A stretch of 8,451 nucleotides of DNA from contig CALGRQ010000394.1 of the NCBI GenBank assembly GCA_937880795.1, forward strand, positions 1 to 8,451, given 5' to 3'. The translations under genes were made by a program, and so were the position numbers. The notes beneath the pieces are model-generated. The model saw nothing but the letters and a program-made list of their open reading frames with translations, did not search any database and was not told the origin of the DNA. The DNA is from an uncultured Dyadobacter sp. GTDB lineage: Bacteria > Bacteroidota > Bacteroidia > Cytophagales > Spirosomataceae. Below are positions 1 through 6,761 of this stretch, one piece after another. The stretch's first letter is position 1; each line of letters opens with the position of its first letter.

Positions 1-317
1 GTTTTTCCTAAGATTTCCGTAATAAATAAAGCGAGACTAGACTTGGACACGTCATACGGTAAAGTTTGAAAGGGGTGATAACATTTCACCTCAGAAATCC
101 GGTGAACTGTATCAATCTTTCCTTTATGGTAAACCACCAAATCAAGCAATGTAAGAGGTTGGAAAAGAGCTATACGATTATTTTTAGCCGCACTACTTCT
201 TACACCATTGATTACATAGCTCTGAATACCAAACAATTCCGTATATATCTTGGCTATTATAGACGATTCCTTATAACGGATATAACTTAATGCAATTCCT
301 TTTGTTTTATGGAGCAT
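1..317 (-). CDS. recO: DNA repair protein RecO, N-terminal part (cut by left window edge)
   Basis: RecO loads RecA onto SSB-covered single-stranded DNA together with RecR in the RecF recombination-repair pathway, in the cytoplasm. I read this gene by translating the minus strand from the ATG at 317-315. The frame stays open for 105 codons to the window edge. The protein begins MLHKTKGIAL, then shows SYIRYKESS, the IYTELFG(I)QSYVINGVRSS segment, FQPLTLLDLVVYHK and the LPYDVSKSSLALFITEIL helix. This order matches the N-terminal OB fold and first helix of Bacteroidota RecO proteins, which are usually about 230-250 residues, so more than half of the gene lies outside the window. An upstream ATG at 327-325 is out of frame, so 317 is the likely start. 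The gene is divergent from the purF-like gene. The family call is from recalled sequence similarity. Confidence 0.9.
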   Translation of the reverse strand, partial: MLHKTKGIALSYIRYKESSIIAKIYTELFGIQSYVINGVRSSAAKNNRIALFQPLTLLDLVVYHKGKIDTVHRISEVKCYHPFQTLPYDVSKSSLALFITEILGK

Positions 318-368
318 AGACTTCCATTTTAATGTTTTGTTTGTTCCTCAATCCATTGACCACACTTA

Positions 369-386
369 TGAAAGTATATACTTTCA
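369..386. promoter_or_regulatory. Perfect 18-bp palindrome, possible operator in front of recO
   Basis: TGAAAGTATATACTTTCA is its own reverse complement with no central spacer. It overlaps the last two bases of the TAAATTTG promoter box on the minus strand and covers the place where transcription towards recO should begin, 52-69 nt before the recO ATG. Such a site would suit a homodimeric helix-turn-helix repressor. No regulator gene is next to it in this window, so the binding protein is unknown. Confidence 0.45.
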
Positions 387-392
387 AATTTA
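385..392 (-). promoter_or_regulatory. Probable promoter -7 box for recO
   Basis: The minus strand reads TAAATTTG, a full match to the Bacteroidota -7 consensus TAnnTTTG. No good TTG -33 element is seen 17-23 bp upstream. The predicted start of transcription is near 378, which gives a leader of about 60 nt. Confidence 0.45.
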
Positions 393-502
393 AAATAAAT
401 ATAGGTCTTATGAACGCTTGACCTGGTTATGAGCTTTGTTGCCCTACTCTCGCTCCTTAGGATTGCTCCTTCATAATAAAGACAGTTTAAAAATAGGCAT
501 GG

Positions 503-538
503 TTTGAATATTTTTAAGGGAAAGGATTTGTATCTTTG
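503..538 (+). promoter_or_regulatory. Probable promoter of the purF-like gene
   Basis: TATCTTTG at 531-538 fits TAnnTTTG fully. The nearest upstream TTTG is at 503-506, with a 24-bp spacer that is slightly longer than usual. Transcription should begin near 545, about 100 nt before the ATG at 646. Confidence 0.55.
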
Positions 539-645
539 TACAAGTTAGCGAACTAAAACAGACCATAAAATCGTTAGCCGTTTATCTATAAGGAATACGC
601 TTTGCAGGCAGCAAACGAATATATTTCTAACATATTATTCTTCTC

Positions 646-2538
646 ATGAGCGACGCTATTAAGCATGAGTGTGGAATCGCACTCATCCGTCTTCGAAAAC
701 CTTATCAATACTATATCGACAAGTACGAAACCCCGCTGTATGCCGTACACAAACTGTCGGTGATGATGGAAAAGCAGGTCAACCGGGGGCAGGATGGTGC
801 CGGAGTTGCAAATATAAAAATTGACGTACCACCAGGAAAGCGGTACATTAGCCGTTACAGATCCGTAGAGCCTCAACCACTTACGGATATTTTCTCCAAA
901 ATTCACAAGAAATTTCGCAAGGGACTCAAAAACAATCGGGACCGTGCTAATGACGCACAATGGTTGCAGGAAAACCTGGCATTTACGGGAGAAGTATGGC
1001 TTGGACATTTGCGCTACGGAACCCATGGTACCAATGAAGTAGAGAACTGCCACCCCATGTTACGTCAAAGTAATTGGAGGAGCCGAAACCTGGTTATGGC
1101 AGGGAACTTCAACATGACCAATGTGGACGAACTGTTTGGCAAACTGGTATCTCTTGGACAACACCCAAAGGAAAAAGCAGATACTGTCACCGTTATGGAA
1201 AAAATTGGACATTTCCTTGACGAAGAAAACCAGCGCGTATTTGAACGCTTCAAAGGCATATATGAGAACCCGGTTCTTTCGGATGTTATAGAAGAAAATC
1301 TCGACTTGCAACGGATGTTGTACCGGTCGTGCCGTGATTTTGACGGTGGATATGCCATGTGTGGCTTAACCGGTTACGGTGCTTCTTTTGTAATCCGTGA
1401 TCCAGCAGGTATTCGTCCGGCATTTTATTATGCCGATGATGAGGTAGTTGTCGTAGCGAGTGAAAAGCAGGCTATCAAAGCGGCTTTCAATGTAGACTAC
1501 GGACAGATCAAGGAAATTACTCCAGGCTCAGCGCTTATTATAGATAAGCACGGAGAATTCAACGAGTTCCCTATTCTTCCTCAACTGGAAAAACGTTCTT
1601 GCAGTTTTGAAAGAATTTATTTTTCAAGAGGAACTGACCCGGATATATACTATGAGCGTAAGCAACTGGGGAAACTCTTGATTCCACAGATCTTAAAAGA
1701 GATCAATTATGATCTCGAAAATACCATTTTCTCATATATTCCAAATACCGCAGAAACTTCGTTTTTGGGTATGATTGAAGGCTTAGAGGAATATTTGGCC
1801 AAGAAAAGAAAGCAGGCTATTATGGACGGCATCTTATTTGAAGCTGACCTTGAACGCGTTCTTTCTTTCCGTCCGAGAATTGAGAAACTAGTTACAAAGG
1901 ATGTTAAGTCCAGAACCTTCATTACAGCCGATGCCCTACGCGACGATATGGTATCAAGTGTATATGACACGACTTTCGAGGTAGTAAGGAAGAATGTAGA
2001 TACCGTTGTTATCATTGATGACTCGATCGTAAGAGGTACAACCCTTGAGAAAAGTATTCTCACGATGCTTGATCGGTTGAGCCCTAAAAAAATCGTGGTA
2101 GTTTCATCGGCTCCTCAAATCCGTTTCCCCGATTGTTACGGAATTGATATGTCAAGAATGAAGGATTTTGTGGCGTTCCGTGCTGTTCTAAAATTATTGG
2201 AAGAACGAAATCTGGAATATTTACTGGAAGACGTTTATACACAAAGTGTAACGTCCTTAGCCACCAAGAATCCATACCACACCAACTACGTAAAGGCTCT
2301 TTACGATCCCTTTACGGATGAGGAGATTTCCAATAAGATAGCGGAGATCATTCGACCTAAGGACCTCAATGCAGAGGTTTCGGTAATATTCCAAACGGTA
2401 GAAAACCTACATAAGGCCTGCCCAAATCACTTGGGTGACTGGTACTTTACAGGTAATTATCCAACATTGGGTGGAAATAAGGTGGTAAACAAGGCGTTTG
2501 CAAACTCTCACGAAGGAAAGCTGGAAAGAGCTTACTAG
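646..2538 (+). CDS. Amidophosphoribosyltransferase, long Bacteroidota PurF-like form
   Basis: PurF enzymes make 5-phosphoribosylamine from PRPP and glutamine, the first step of purine synthesis. An N-terminal class II glutaminase domain is followed by a phosphoribosyltransferase domain. Here the candidate nucleophile is Cys9 (MSDAIKHECGI), so an eight-residue leader would have to be removed. Also seen are NRGQDGAG (46-53), GHLRYGT (120-126), AGNFN (152-156), Asp179, PNTAETS (366-372), RTFIT (423-427), the PRPP loop VVIIDDSIVRGTT (454-466), APQIRFPDCYGIDM (489-502) and FTGNYPT (601-607). At 630 residues it is about 120 longer than usual PurF, with extra segments before GHLRY, between the ETS and RTFI motifs, and near the C-terminus. 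The oxyanion-hole motif HNGN is replaced by GNFN, and the paired C-terminal Fe-S cysteines of the Bacillus-type enzyme are absent. I recall this long form as a conserved Bacteroidota family that can coexist with ordinary PurF. Its exact role may therefore differ, and I give no symbol. Confidence 0.9.
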   Translation: MSDAIKHECGIALIRLRKPYQYYIDKYETPLYAVHKLSVMMEKQVNRGQDGAGVANIKIDVPPGKRYISRYRSVEPQPLTDIFSKIHKKFRKGLKNNRDRANDAQWLQENLAFTGEVWLGHLRYGTHGTNEVENCHPMLRQSNWRSRNLVMAGNFNMTNVDELFGKLVSLGQHPKEKADTVTVMEKIGHFLDEENQRVFERFKGIYENPVLSDVIEENLDLQRMLYRSCRDFDGGYAMCGLTGYGASFVIRDPAGIRPAFYYADDEVVVVASEKQAIKAAFNVDYGQIKEITPGSALIIDKHGEFNEFPILPQLEKRSCSFERIYFSRGTDPDIYYERKQLGKLLIPQILKEINYDLENTIFSYIPNTAETSFLGMIEGLEEYLAKKRKQAIMDGILFEADLERVLSFRPRIEKLVTKDVKSRTFITADALRDDMVSSVYDTTFEVVRKNVDTVVIIDDSIVRGTTLEKSILTMLDRLSPKKIVVVSSAPQIRFPDCYGIDMSRMKDFVAFRAVLKLLEERNLEYLLEDVYTQSVTSLATKNPYHTNYVKALYDPFTDEEISNKIAEIIRPKDLNAEVSVIFQTVENLHKACPNHLGDWYFTGNYPTLGGNKVVNKAFANSHEGKLERAY

Positions 2539-2563
2539 TTATTAGCGCTTACGATATAACAGG

Positions 2564-2591
2564 AGCCGTTCTCATTGAGAACGGCTTTTTT
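2564..2591 (+). terminator. Rho-independent terminator after the purF-like gene
   Basis: AGCCGTTCTC (2564-2573) and GAGAACGGCT (2577-2586) form a perfect 10-bp stem with a three-base ATT loop. A run of T to 2591 follows. It lies 25 nt after the stop codon. Confidence 0.9.
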
Positions 2592-2671
2592 ATTTTAAAA
2601 TCACTACATAGGACCCGCAAATTCTATTTTAACTAAATTGCATCCAATTACATTTAACTATCTAAATCCGT

Positions 2672-3187
2672 ATGTTCCAAACCAAAAATTTTCTTTTAAT
2701 ACTGATTTCAGCAGTATTATTATCTCTTTCGTCCTATGCACAGACTGCCAAAACGGGCTCCTTGAATGATATCAAATTCCTGGACGGACGCTGGAAAGGC
2801 ACCTACAACGGCGGCCCCATTGAAGCAGCTTGGACGGCGCCTGAGGGCAACAACATCGTGGGCTATATCCGCATGATAAAAGATAACAAGCCAGCACTGT
2901 ATGAACTATTCGCTTTTGAACAAGAAGAAAAAGGTCCGGTTGCACACGTAAAGCACTTTAAGCCCGGCATGATCTCTTTGGAGGAAAAAGAAGTATCGGA
3001 CACTTATAATTTCATTGAAGCGAAAAAGAATCAAGCCCTTTTTGAAAAAGATGATGCTTCCGTACGGATCATTTACGAATTACGCAAGCAAAACCAACTG
3101 GTTATTCAGCGTGGTAAACTTGAAGAGGGATCAGGCACTCCAAAATGGACATTTATTGATCTATTTATCTTTAACCGCATTCCATAA
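2672..3187 (+). CDS. Secreted DUF6265-like small protein
   Basis: This 171-residue protein starts with a clear signal peptide: MFQTKNF, a hydrophobic run of LLILISAVLLSL, then SYA with likely cleavage between Ala23 and Gln24. The mature part is about 148 residues. It carries FLDGRWKG (36-43), an EAAW at 51-54 and VGYIRM (63-68), followed by alternating short strands. This pattern resembles the DUF6265 family, small lipocalin-like beta proteins of unknown function that are common in Bacteroidota. The protein should be periplasmic, because it lacks a lipobox cysteine and a T9SS C-terminal domain. The gene stands alone between a strong upstream terminator and a convergent nuclease gene whose stop codon is 11 nt away. 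Family assignment is from motif memory. No biochemical role is known to me. Confidence 0.75.
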   Translation: MFQTKNFLLILISAVLLSLSSYAQTAKTGSLNDIKFLDGRWKGTYNGGPIEAAWTAPEGNNIVGYIRMIKDNKPALYELFAFEQEEKGPVAHVKHFKPGMISLEEKEVSDTYNFIEAKKNQALFEKDDASVRIIYELRKQNQLVIQRGKLEEGSGTPKWTFIDLFIFNRIP

Positions 3188-3198
3188 GGAACACTCCG

Positions 3199-3771
3199 TT
3201 ACTGGTGTCTATTAAAAATGCGTAAATCTGAAATCCTTTTGCGATGTTCTTCCAAAAACGCGCAAAAGGATTTTATTTGATCTTCCTGATACGACAAATC
3301 CACAGATTGGCTGTAATCTTCTTGATACACCTCCTGAAAATCGGTGATTATATATCGTAAACTACGTATACCTCGCCATCTCAATGCTGGCAAGTAAAAA
3401 TTCTGATGGCTTTGTGCAAAGCTACCCGGCTTGTATTGTTTAGTGGTTTTAATATCAACTGCCAATATCTTCCCAATTACATCGACATACCCATATATCA
3501 ACACATCATTGAGCTGATATTCACAATACACTTGTGTTTTTACCATCGGACGTGGTAAAAGCGCCCGAACACGTCGCAAGAGTTCCGGATCATACTGGTC
3601 TTCATCTATACCTTTAAGTACAGCATCTTCAAACGCAACCCCAGCCGCCTTTTGAACCATAGGAACACGATTAATCCGGTCTAAGATCTCATCCTCGTTG
3701 AGCCTTCCCTGAGTAAAACGCTCAAAAGAATTTAAAAGGCTGGGATATACTCTAAACCGAATGGGTTCCAT
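3199..3771 (-). CDS. Stand-alone PD-(D/E)XK nuclease-fold protein
   Basis: The 190-residue product has the motif order of RecB/Cas4-like PD-(D/E)XK nucleases. These are AGVAFEDAV with Glu48, GYVDVI with Asp97, VDIKTTK with Asp106 and Lys108, and SHQNFYLPA with Gln123. Together they would form the metal-binding active site (Glu48, Asp97, Asp106, Lys108) and the RecB-type Q motif. There is no helicase domain, no cysteine cluster like that of Cas4/AddB, and no signal peptide, so it should be a cytoplasmic DNA enzyme or a derivative. The start ATG at 3771 gives MEPIRFRVYPS, whose PS-LLNSFERF segment resembles the lead-in seen in RecB-like nuclease domains. Neighbours are not DNA-repair genes and give no hint of a partner. 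The substrate is unknown. A role in repair or in restricting foreign DNA is possible but not shown. Confidence 0.7.
   Translation of the reverse strand: MEPIRFRVYPSLLNSFERFTQGRLNEDEILDRINRVPMVQKAAGVAFEDAVLKGIDEDQYDPELLRRVRALLPRPMVKTQVYCEYQLNDVLIYGYVDVIGKILAVDIKTTKQYKPGSFAQSHQNFYLPALRWRGIRSLRYIITDFQEVYQEDYSQSVDLSYQEDQIKSFCAFLEEHRKRISDLRIFNRHQ
3231..3275 (+). terminator. Inverted repeat with T-rich tail inside the nuclease gene, possible terminator for the DUF6265-like gene
   Basis: AAATCCTTTTGCG (3231-3243) and CGCAAAAGGATTT (3261-3273) pair perfectly over 13 bp around a 17-nt loop. On the plus strand TTTTATTT follows the second arm. It starts 44 nt after the stop codon of the DUF6265-like gene, within codons for KSFCA and RKRIS near the end of the convergent nuclease gene. 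The minus strand has no T-run directly after the stem, so termination would act mainly on rightward transcripts. Confidence 0.55.
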
Positions 3772-3800
3772 ACGAATGGTTTGTTTACGAATGAATAAAG

Positions 3801-3829
3801 CAAAAACATTTCACTAACTGAAAATACAA
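3801..3829 (-). promoter_or_regulatory. Candidate promoter of the nuclease gene
   Basis: The minus strand reads TTG (3829-3827), an 18-bp spacer, then TGTTTTTG (3808-3801), seven of eight matches to TAnnTTTG. Transcription would begin near 3794, about 23 nt before the ATG at 3771. Confidence 0.4.
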
Positions 3830-3859
3830 TTTTCCACCACATGAAGTTTCCACTCCTTG

Positions 3860-3894
3860 TCTTATAAAAACCCGGCACACGTAATTTTATAAGA
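3860..3894. repeat. 10-bp inverted repeat in the gap before the PhyH gene
   Basis: TCTTATAAAA (3860-3869) and TTTTATAAGA (3885-3894) are perfect reverse complements around a 15-nt centre that is G+C-richer. It lies in the 255-bp gap between the divergent nuclease and PhyH-family genes. It could be an operator or a weak hairpin. No T-run suits a terminator. Confidence 0.4.
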
Positions 3895-4026
3895 TCAGGC
3901 CCCCTACCGTTTAATAAAAACTAGCCAAAAAAATTGTGGAATTTCAACTTCAAATGTTACTTGTGGTATAATTTCGTCAATTTCCTAGAACGGGTTAATC
4001 ATTAATACCTCTATCTCAGCTTTACA

Positions 4027-4986
4027 ATGTCCACTTCCCAAATGCAAATTCCATGGGTAGAATCCCCATTTTTTGAAACAGAATTACGAAATGCCAATTT
4101 GGGCCCTGAAATGGAAACGCTGGTGAGAAATTACGCTGAGCAAGGCTATGTAATTATTGATCCTCAAATAGATGAAGAGATTATTGATCAGGCAATTAAA
4201 CAGCTTAAGCCCGAATTCAGCAAAATAAACACCAATCGACTGCAAGACGAATGGAAGCAAAATGAAGCTGTCAAAGCGATTGCAACAGCGCCAAGAGTAT
4301 TGGAAATTCTGGAAATATTATACCGCAGACGCCCCATTCCTTTTCAAACGCTCAACTTCTCAACAGGAAGCCAGCAACGAACCCATAGTGACTCTATTCA
4401 CTTCAACTCTGTACCTGAGCGCTATCTGGCGGGTGTGTGGGTAGCGCTGGAAGATGTCTATGATGGAAATGGGCCATTACATTATTACCCAGCCAGCCAC
4501 CGTTTGCCTTTTTACGATTTATCTATTCTGGGTTTAAAAGGATCAACGAGCACATCTATTGAAGATATGTTGGCCAACTATTATACCAAATATGAAGACT
4601 TTATTGAGCAATTGGTAGAACAAAAAAAGTTGGATAAGAAAATACTCAATTTAAAAAAAGGTCAGGCTCTCATATGGTCGGCAAACCTATTGCACGGAGG
4701 CGAGAAAATTGTTGTACCGGGCTCTACCAGATATACCCAGGTCAATCATTTTTACTTTGAAAATTGCGCCTACTACCGCCCCATGAAAACCGATATGGCA
4801 TTGGAGCGGATCTCTATACAAAAGGTCATGGATATCACTACAGGCAAGGAGGTGCGAAGCAACTATCTTGGAACACCCATCAATTATGTAGGATATTCTT
4901 ATAAGATGTATTTACCCAACACCCTTATGAGAAAAGTAATCCCAACAGGTTTACGTCAATGGGTTCAAAAAATAGTCAACAAATAA
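4027..4986 (+). CDS. Phytanoyl-CoA dioxygenase (PhyH)-family oxygenase
   Basis: PhyH-family proteins are Fe(II)/2-oxoglutarate-dependent oxygenases that hydroxylate or otherwise oxidise small molecules. This 319-residue cytoplasmic protein keeps the iron-binding triad: His120-x-Asp122 in THSDSIHF and His223 in LLHGGEKI. Arg235 in STRYTQVNHFYF follows 12 residues later and is well placed to hold the 2-oxoglutarate carboxylate. Between these lie the jelly-roll segments GVWVALEDV and GPLHYYPASHRLP, which are typical of the family. There is no signal peptide. The start ATG at 4027 is the first in frame. The GT14-type glycosyltransferase gene begins 18 nt after its stop, so the two are probably co-transcribed and may act on the same glycan or glycoconjugate. 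The substrate is unknown, and actual phytanoyl-CoA is unlikely in this setting. Confidence 0.85.
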   Translation: MSTSQMQIPWVESPFFETELRNANLGPEMETLVRNYAEQGYVIIDPQIDEEIIDQAIKQLKPEFSKINTNRLQDEWKQNEAVKAIATAPRVLEILEILYRRRPIPFQTLNFSTGSQQRTHSDSIHFNSVPERYLAGVWVALEDVYDGNGPLHYYPASHRLPFYDLSILGLKGSTSTSIEDMLANYYTKYEDFIEQLVEQKKLDKKILNLKKGQALIWSANLLHGGEKIVVPGSTRYTQVNHFYFENCAYYRPMKTDMALERISIQKVMDITTGKEVRSNYLGTPINYVGYSYKMYLPNTLMRKVIPTGLRQWVQKIVNK

Positions 4987-5004
4987 CCAAGAGTACCTGG
5001 CCCA

Positions 5005-5922
5005 ATGAAAATGATTGATGAGTATAAGGTTGCTTACCTGATTATGGTACATAAGCAACCTGCCTTAGTGCGTAGATTGATTGAACGACTTCAATTCTCA
5101 GGAAGTAGTTTTTGGATACAGGTTGATGCCAAGGCAGATATAACATTATTTATAAAAGAACTTCAAGATCTCAAGAACGTATTTTTTGTTGAAAACCGAT
5201 GCAATGGGGATTGGGGTTGGTTTCCCTTTGTACAGGGTAACATTGAAGGCATTAAGGCCATTCAGAAAAGCGGCTATAATTACGATCATCTGGTTATACT
5301 AAGCGGACAAGATTATTTGCTGTGCAACAACATGGAGCTCGTGAACCGACTTGCCAAAAACAAAGCGGCCAGCTTTGTTCATTGGGTGAAGGTAACAGAA
5401 GATAATAATGCCCATTTAACCGACCGAGTTCTAAAATATCATATCAAATTACCTCTCAAAAAGAAAATCGTATATCCGTACGCTACACATAGCCTGACTA
5501 AAAAAATTATCAACAAAGCATTAGCCGTAACAGGCGCCTACCCATTACCACGGGTTATACCCGGTAACAGAGCGCTATACTTTGGGTCCAACTGGTTACG
5601 ATTTAGTAGGAAGGCTGTCCATTATATATTAAAAGTATTGCAGGAAGAACCAGACTATCCAGCTTTTTTCAAAAGTACGTTACTGGCCGAAGAACATTTC
5701 TTCCAAACCATTCTTTTGAACGCCACAGAAGAGGAAACCGGACCAATCATTAACTCCAACTTTACTTTTTGCCATTGGAAAAGAGCTCCGGAACTATACC
5801 CCGTGCCATTAGGCATGAGCGACTTAGACCTTTTACTAAATTCAGGAGATTTGCTGGCTCGCAAATTTGACCTAACCGCAGATACTCAAATATTAGATTA
5901 CCTGGATCAGAAATTCGCCTAA
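5005..5922 (+). CDS. GT14 (core-2/I-branching type) glycosyltransferase
   Basis: This 305-residue protein matches the Branch/GT14 family, whose studied members transfer sugars such as beta-1,6-linked N-acetylglucosamine from UDP-sugar donors. Visible family motifs are YLIMVHK (11-17), QVDAK (39-43), ENR (63-65) followed by DWGWF (69-73), LSGQDY (99-104), FGSNWLRFSR (193-202), the acidic AEEHFFQT (228-235, Glu229/Glu230 at the usual catalytic-base region), and a C-terminal LARKFD segment. It has no signal peptide or membrane span, so it should work in the cytoplasm or at the inner face of the membrane. ATG 5005 and ATG 5011 are both possible starts, and I chose the first. It follows the PhyH-family gene by 18 nt and converges on the outer-membrane protein gene with a 5-bp gap. 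Donor and acceptor sugars cannot be told from sequence. Confidence 0.85.
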   Translation: MKMIDEYKVAYLIMVHKQPALVRRLIERLQFSGSSFWIQVDAKADITLFIKELQDLKNVFFVENRCNGDWGWFPFVQGNIEGIKAIQKSGYNYDHLVILSGQDYLLCNNMELVNRLAKNKAASFVHWVKVTEDNNAHLTDRVLKYHIKLPLKKKIVYPYATHSLTKKIINKALAVTGAYPLPRVIPGNRALYFGSNWLRFSRKAVHYILKVLQEEPDYPAFFKSTLLAEEHFFQTILLNATEEETGPIINSNFTFCHWKRAPELYPVPLGMSDLDLLLNSGDLLARKFDLTADTQILDYLDQKFA

Positions 5923-5927
5923 GCTCC

Positions 5928-6707
5928 TCACTTCCTTTTCGGCGCTTTCAAAAAACAATGGCTAAGTGTAACCGCTAATAGGCTGAATTTATCATTGGGG
6001 GTATCGCTATAAGAGTCCCCCTCCTCTGGATTGATTAACCTTTGTCCGGAGGTAGCATCTAGTTTATCTGTGCGCACGAGATATACCCTAAAATCCATTC
6101 CTAACTTCCATCTTTCAGACAAATTATAGTCAACCATCACTCCAATAGGAATAATGCGCTCCTGTGTCTTTTTAATCCCCGCCCTACCTCTTGGATTTCC
6201 CCATCTAAGAAATAACTGATTGCGCTTACTGGTTTCACTGTTCGAAAATCGAACCAGGCTATTTGTATTTAAGTCAAAGGCATTCGCACTGAAAAAAATG
6301 ACACCTATACCCGAATATACACTTACATCGAACAAGCCATCCCCTTTCTTCCAAAATTGCTGTGTCAAGTTCAATTTCCCAATTGTTTCAAGGGCATTAT
6401 ACTCCGTGATAAAGTAAGAATTAAAGAAATTACTTTTCTGACCTCCCACTTTTCCAGCCGAGTAATCGATGCCCATGTACACACCCTTCCAAATTTTCCC
6501 TTGCACACCCAGTCCATAGGAACCTTTCATATCCTGCTCATTCAACTCACCATAAAACTGGGTAAGACCTCCCTTCAGATGCATACTGAAACGAGTTCTC
6601 ATCAAAGAAATTGGTTCGGAAGTTTTCGCTACTATTTCGCGCTCCCGGGTGTAACCCATCATCTGCACACACACAATGATGAGAAATGTGAAGTAAATAT
6701 GCCGCAT
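5928..6707 (-). CDS. Probable outer-membrane beta-barrel protein
   Basis: From ATG 6707 the product has 259 residues and starts MRHIYFTFLIIVCVQMMG, which reads as a signal peptide. The same frame is open to an ATG at 6791, but the extra 28 residues would bury the signal and lie in very AT-rich upstream DNA, so I prefer 6707. The mature part alternates short amphipathic strands and turns: MHLKGGLTQFYGELN, YGLGVQGKIWKGVYMGIDYSAG split by turns, VSVYSGIGVIFF, IPIGVMVDYNLS, WKLGMDFRVYLVRTD and a last strand FSLLAVTLSHCF. This is the pattern of small 8- to 10-strand outer-membrane barrels seen in many Bacteroidota, including those annotated as porin-family or DUF6089-like. The end is KAPKRK rather than an aromatic residue, which is slightly unusual for a barrel. 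It is divergent from ubiE. Its role is unknown. Confidence 0.75.
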   Translation of the reverse strand: MRHIYFTFLIIVCVQMMGYTREREIVAKTSEPISLMRTRFSMHLKGGLTQFYGELNEQDMKGSYGLGVQGKIWKGVYMGIDYSAGKVGGQKSNFFNSYFITEYNALETIGKLNLTQQFWKKGDGLFDVSVYSGIGVIFFSANAFDLNTNSLVRFSNSETSKRNQLFLRWGNPRGRAGIKKTQERIIPIGVMVDYNLSERWKLGMDFRVYLVRTDKLDATSGQRLINPEEGDSYSDTPNDKFSLLAVTLSHCFLKAPKRK

Positions 6708-6742
6708 GTTTGTTGATGAATGTTTTAATAAAAATATTAAAA

Positions 6743-6761
6743 TATACTGATTTTCAGTGTA
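6743..6761 (-). other. Small hairpin upstream of the outer-membrane protein gene
   Basis: The sequence TATACTGA-TTT-TCAGTGTA can fold into an 8-bp stem with one mismatch or wobble and a three-base loop. It lies 36-54 nt before the ATG at 6707, probably in the untranslated leader. It may be chance in such AT-rich DNA. Confidence 0.25.

Larger units (their letters stand above)
318..645. other. Divergent intergenic region between recO and the purF-like gene
   Basis: This 328-bp stretch holds no coding frame that I can support. It contains an 18-bp palindrome and a TAAATTTG box facing recO, and a TATCTTTG box facing the purF-like gene. Between them, at about 410-475, is a less AT-rich block with two copies of GCTCCTT (452-458 and 465-471). 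I can assign no function to this block. From 540 to 645 lies the probable leader of the purF-like gene, roughly 100 nt long, in which I see no convincing stem structure. Confidence 0.6.

Noticed and set aside
66..290. A 74-codon open frame on the plus strand
   Set aside because: It lies wholly antisense to the RecO reading frame, whose motifs are clear. The plus-strand peptide shows no recognisable features.
410..475. A less AT-rich block with two GCTCCTT copies, possibly a small RNA or mobile-element scar
   Set aside because: The copies are only 7 bp, no stable fold with a terminator is seen, and there are no flanking duplications.
586..1358. Several open frames of 80-155 codons on the minus strand inside the purF-like gene
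   Set aside because: They are antisense to conserved glutaminase-domain codons and resemble no protein I know.
3934..3976. Two TTGTGG copies 27 bp apart and a TAATTTCG promoter-like box upstream of the PhyH gene
   Set aside because: The box has one mismatch to TAnnTTTG and no TTG at a suitable distance. Six-base repeats are expected by chance.
5655..5864. Minus-strand open frame inside the GT14 gene
   Set aside because: It is antisense to conserved GT14 motifs and has no recognisable content.
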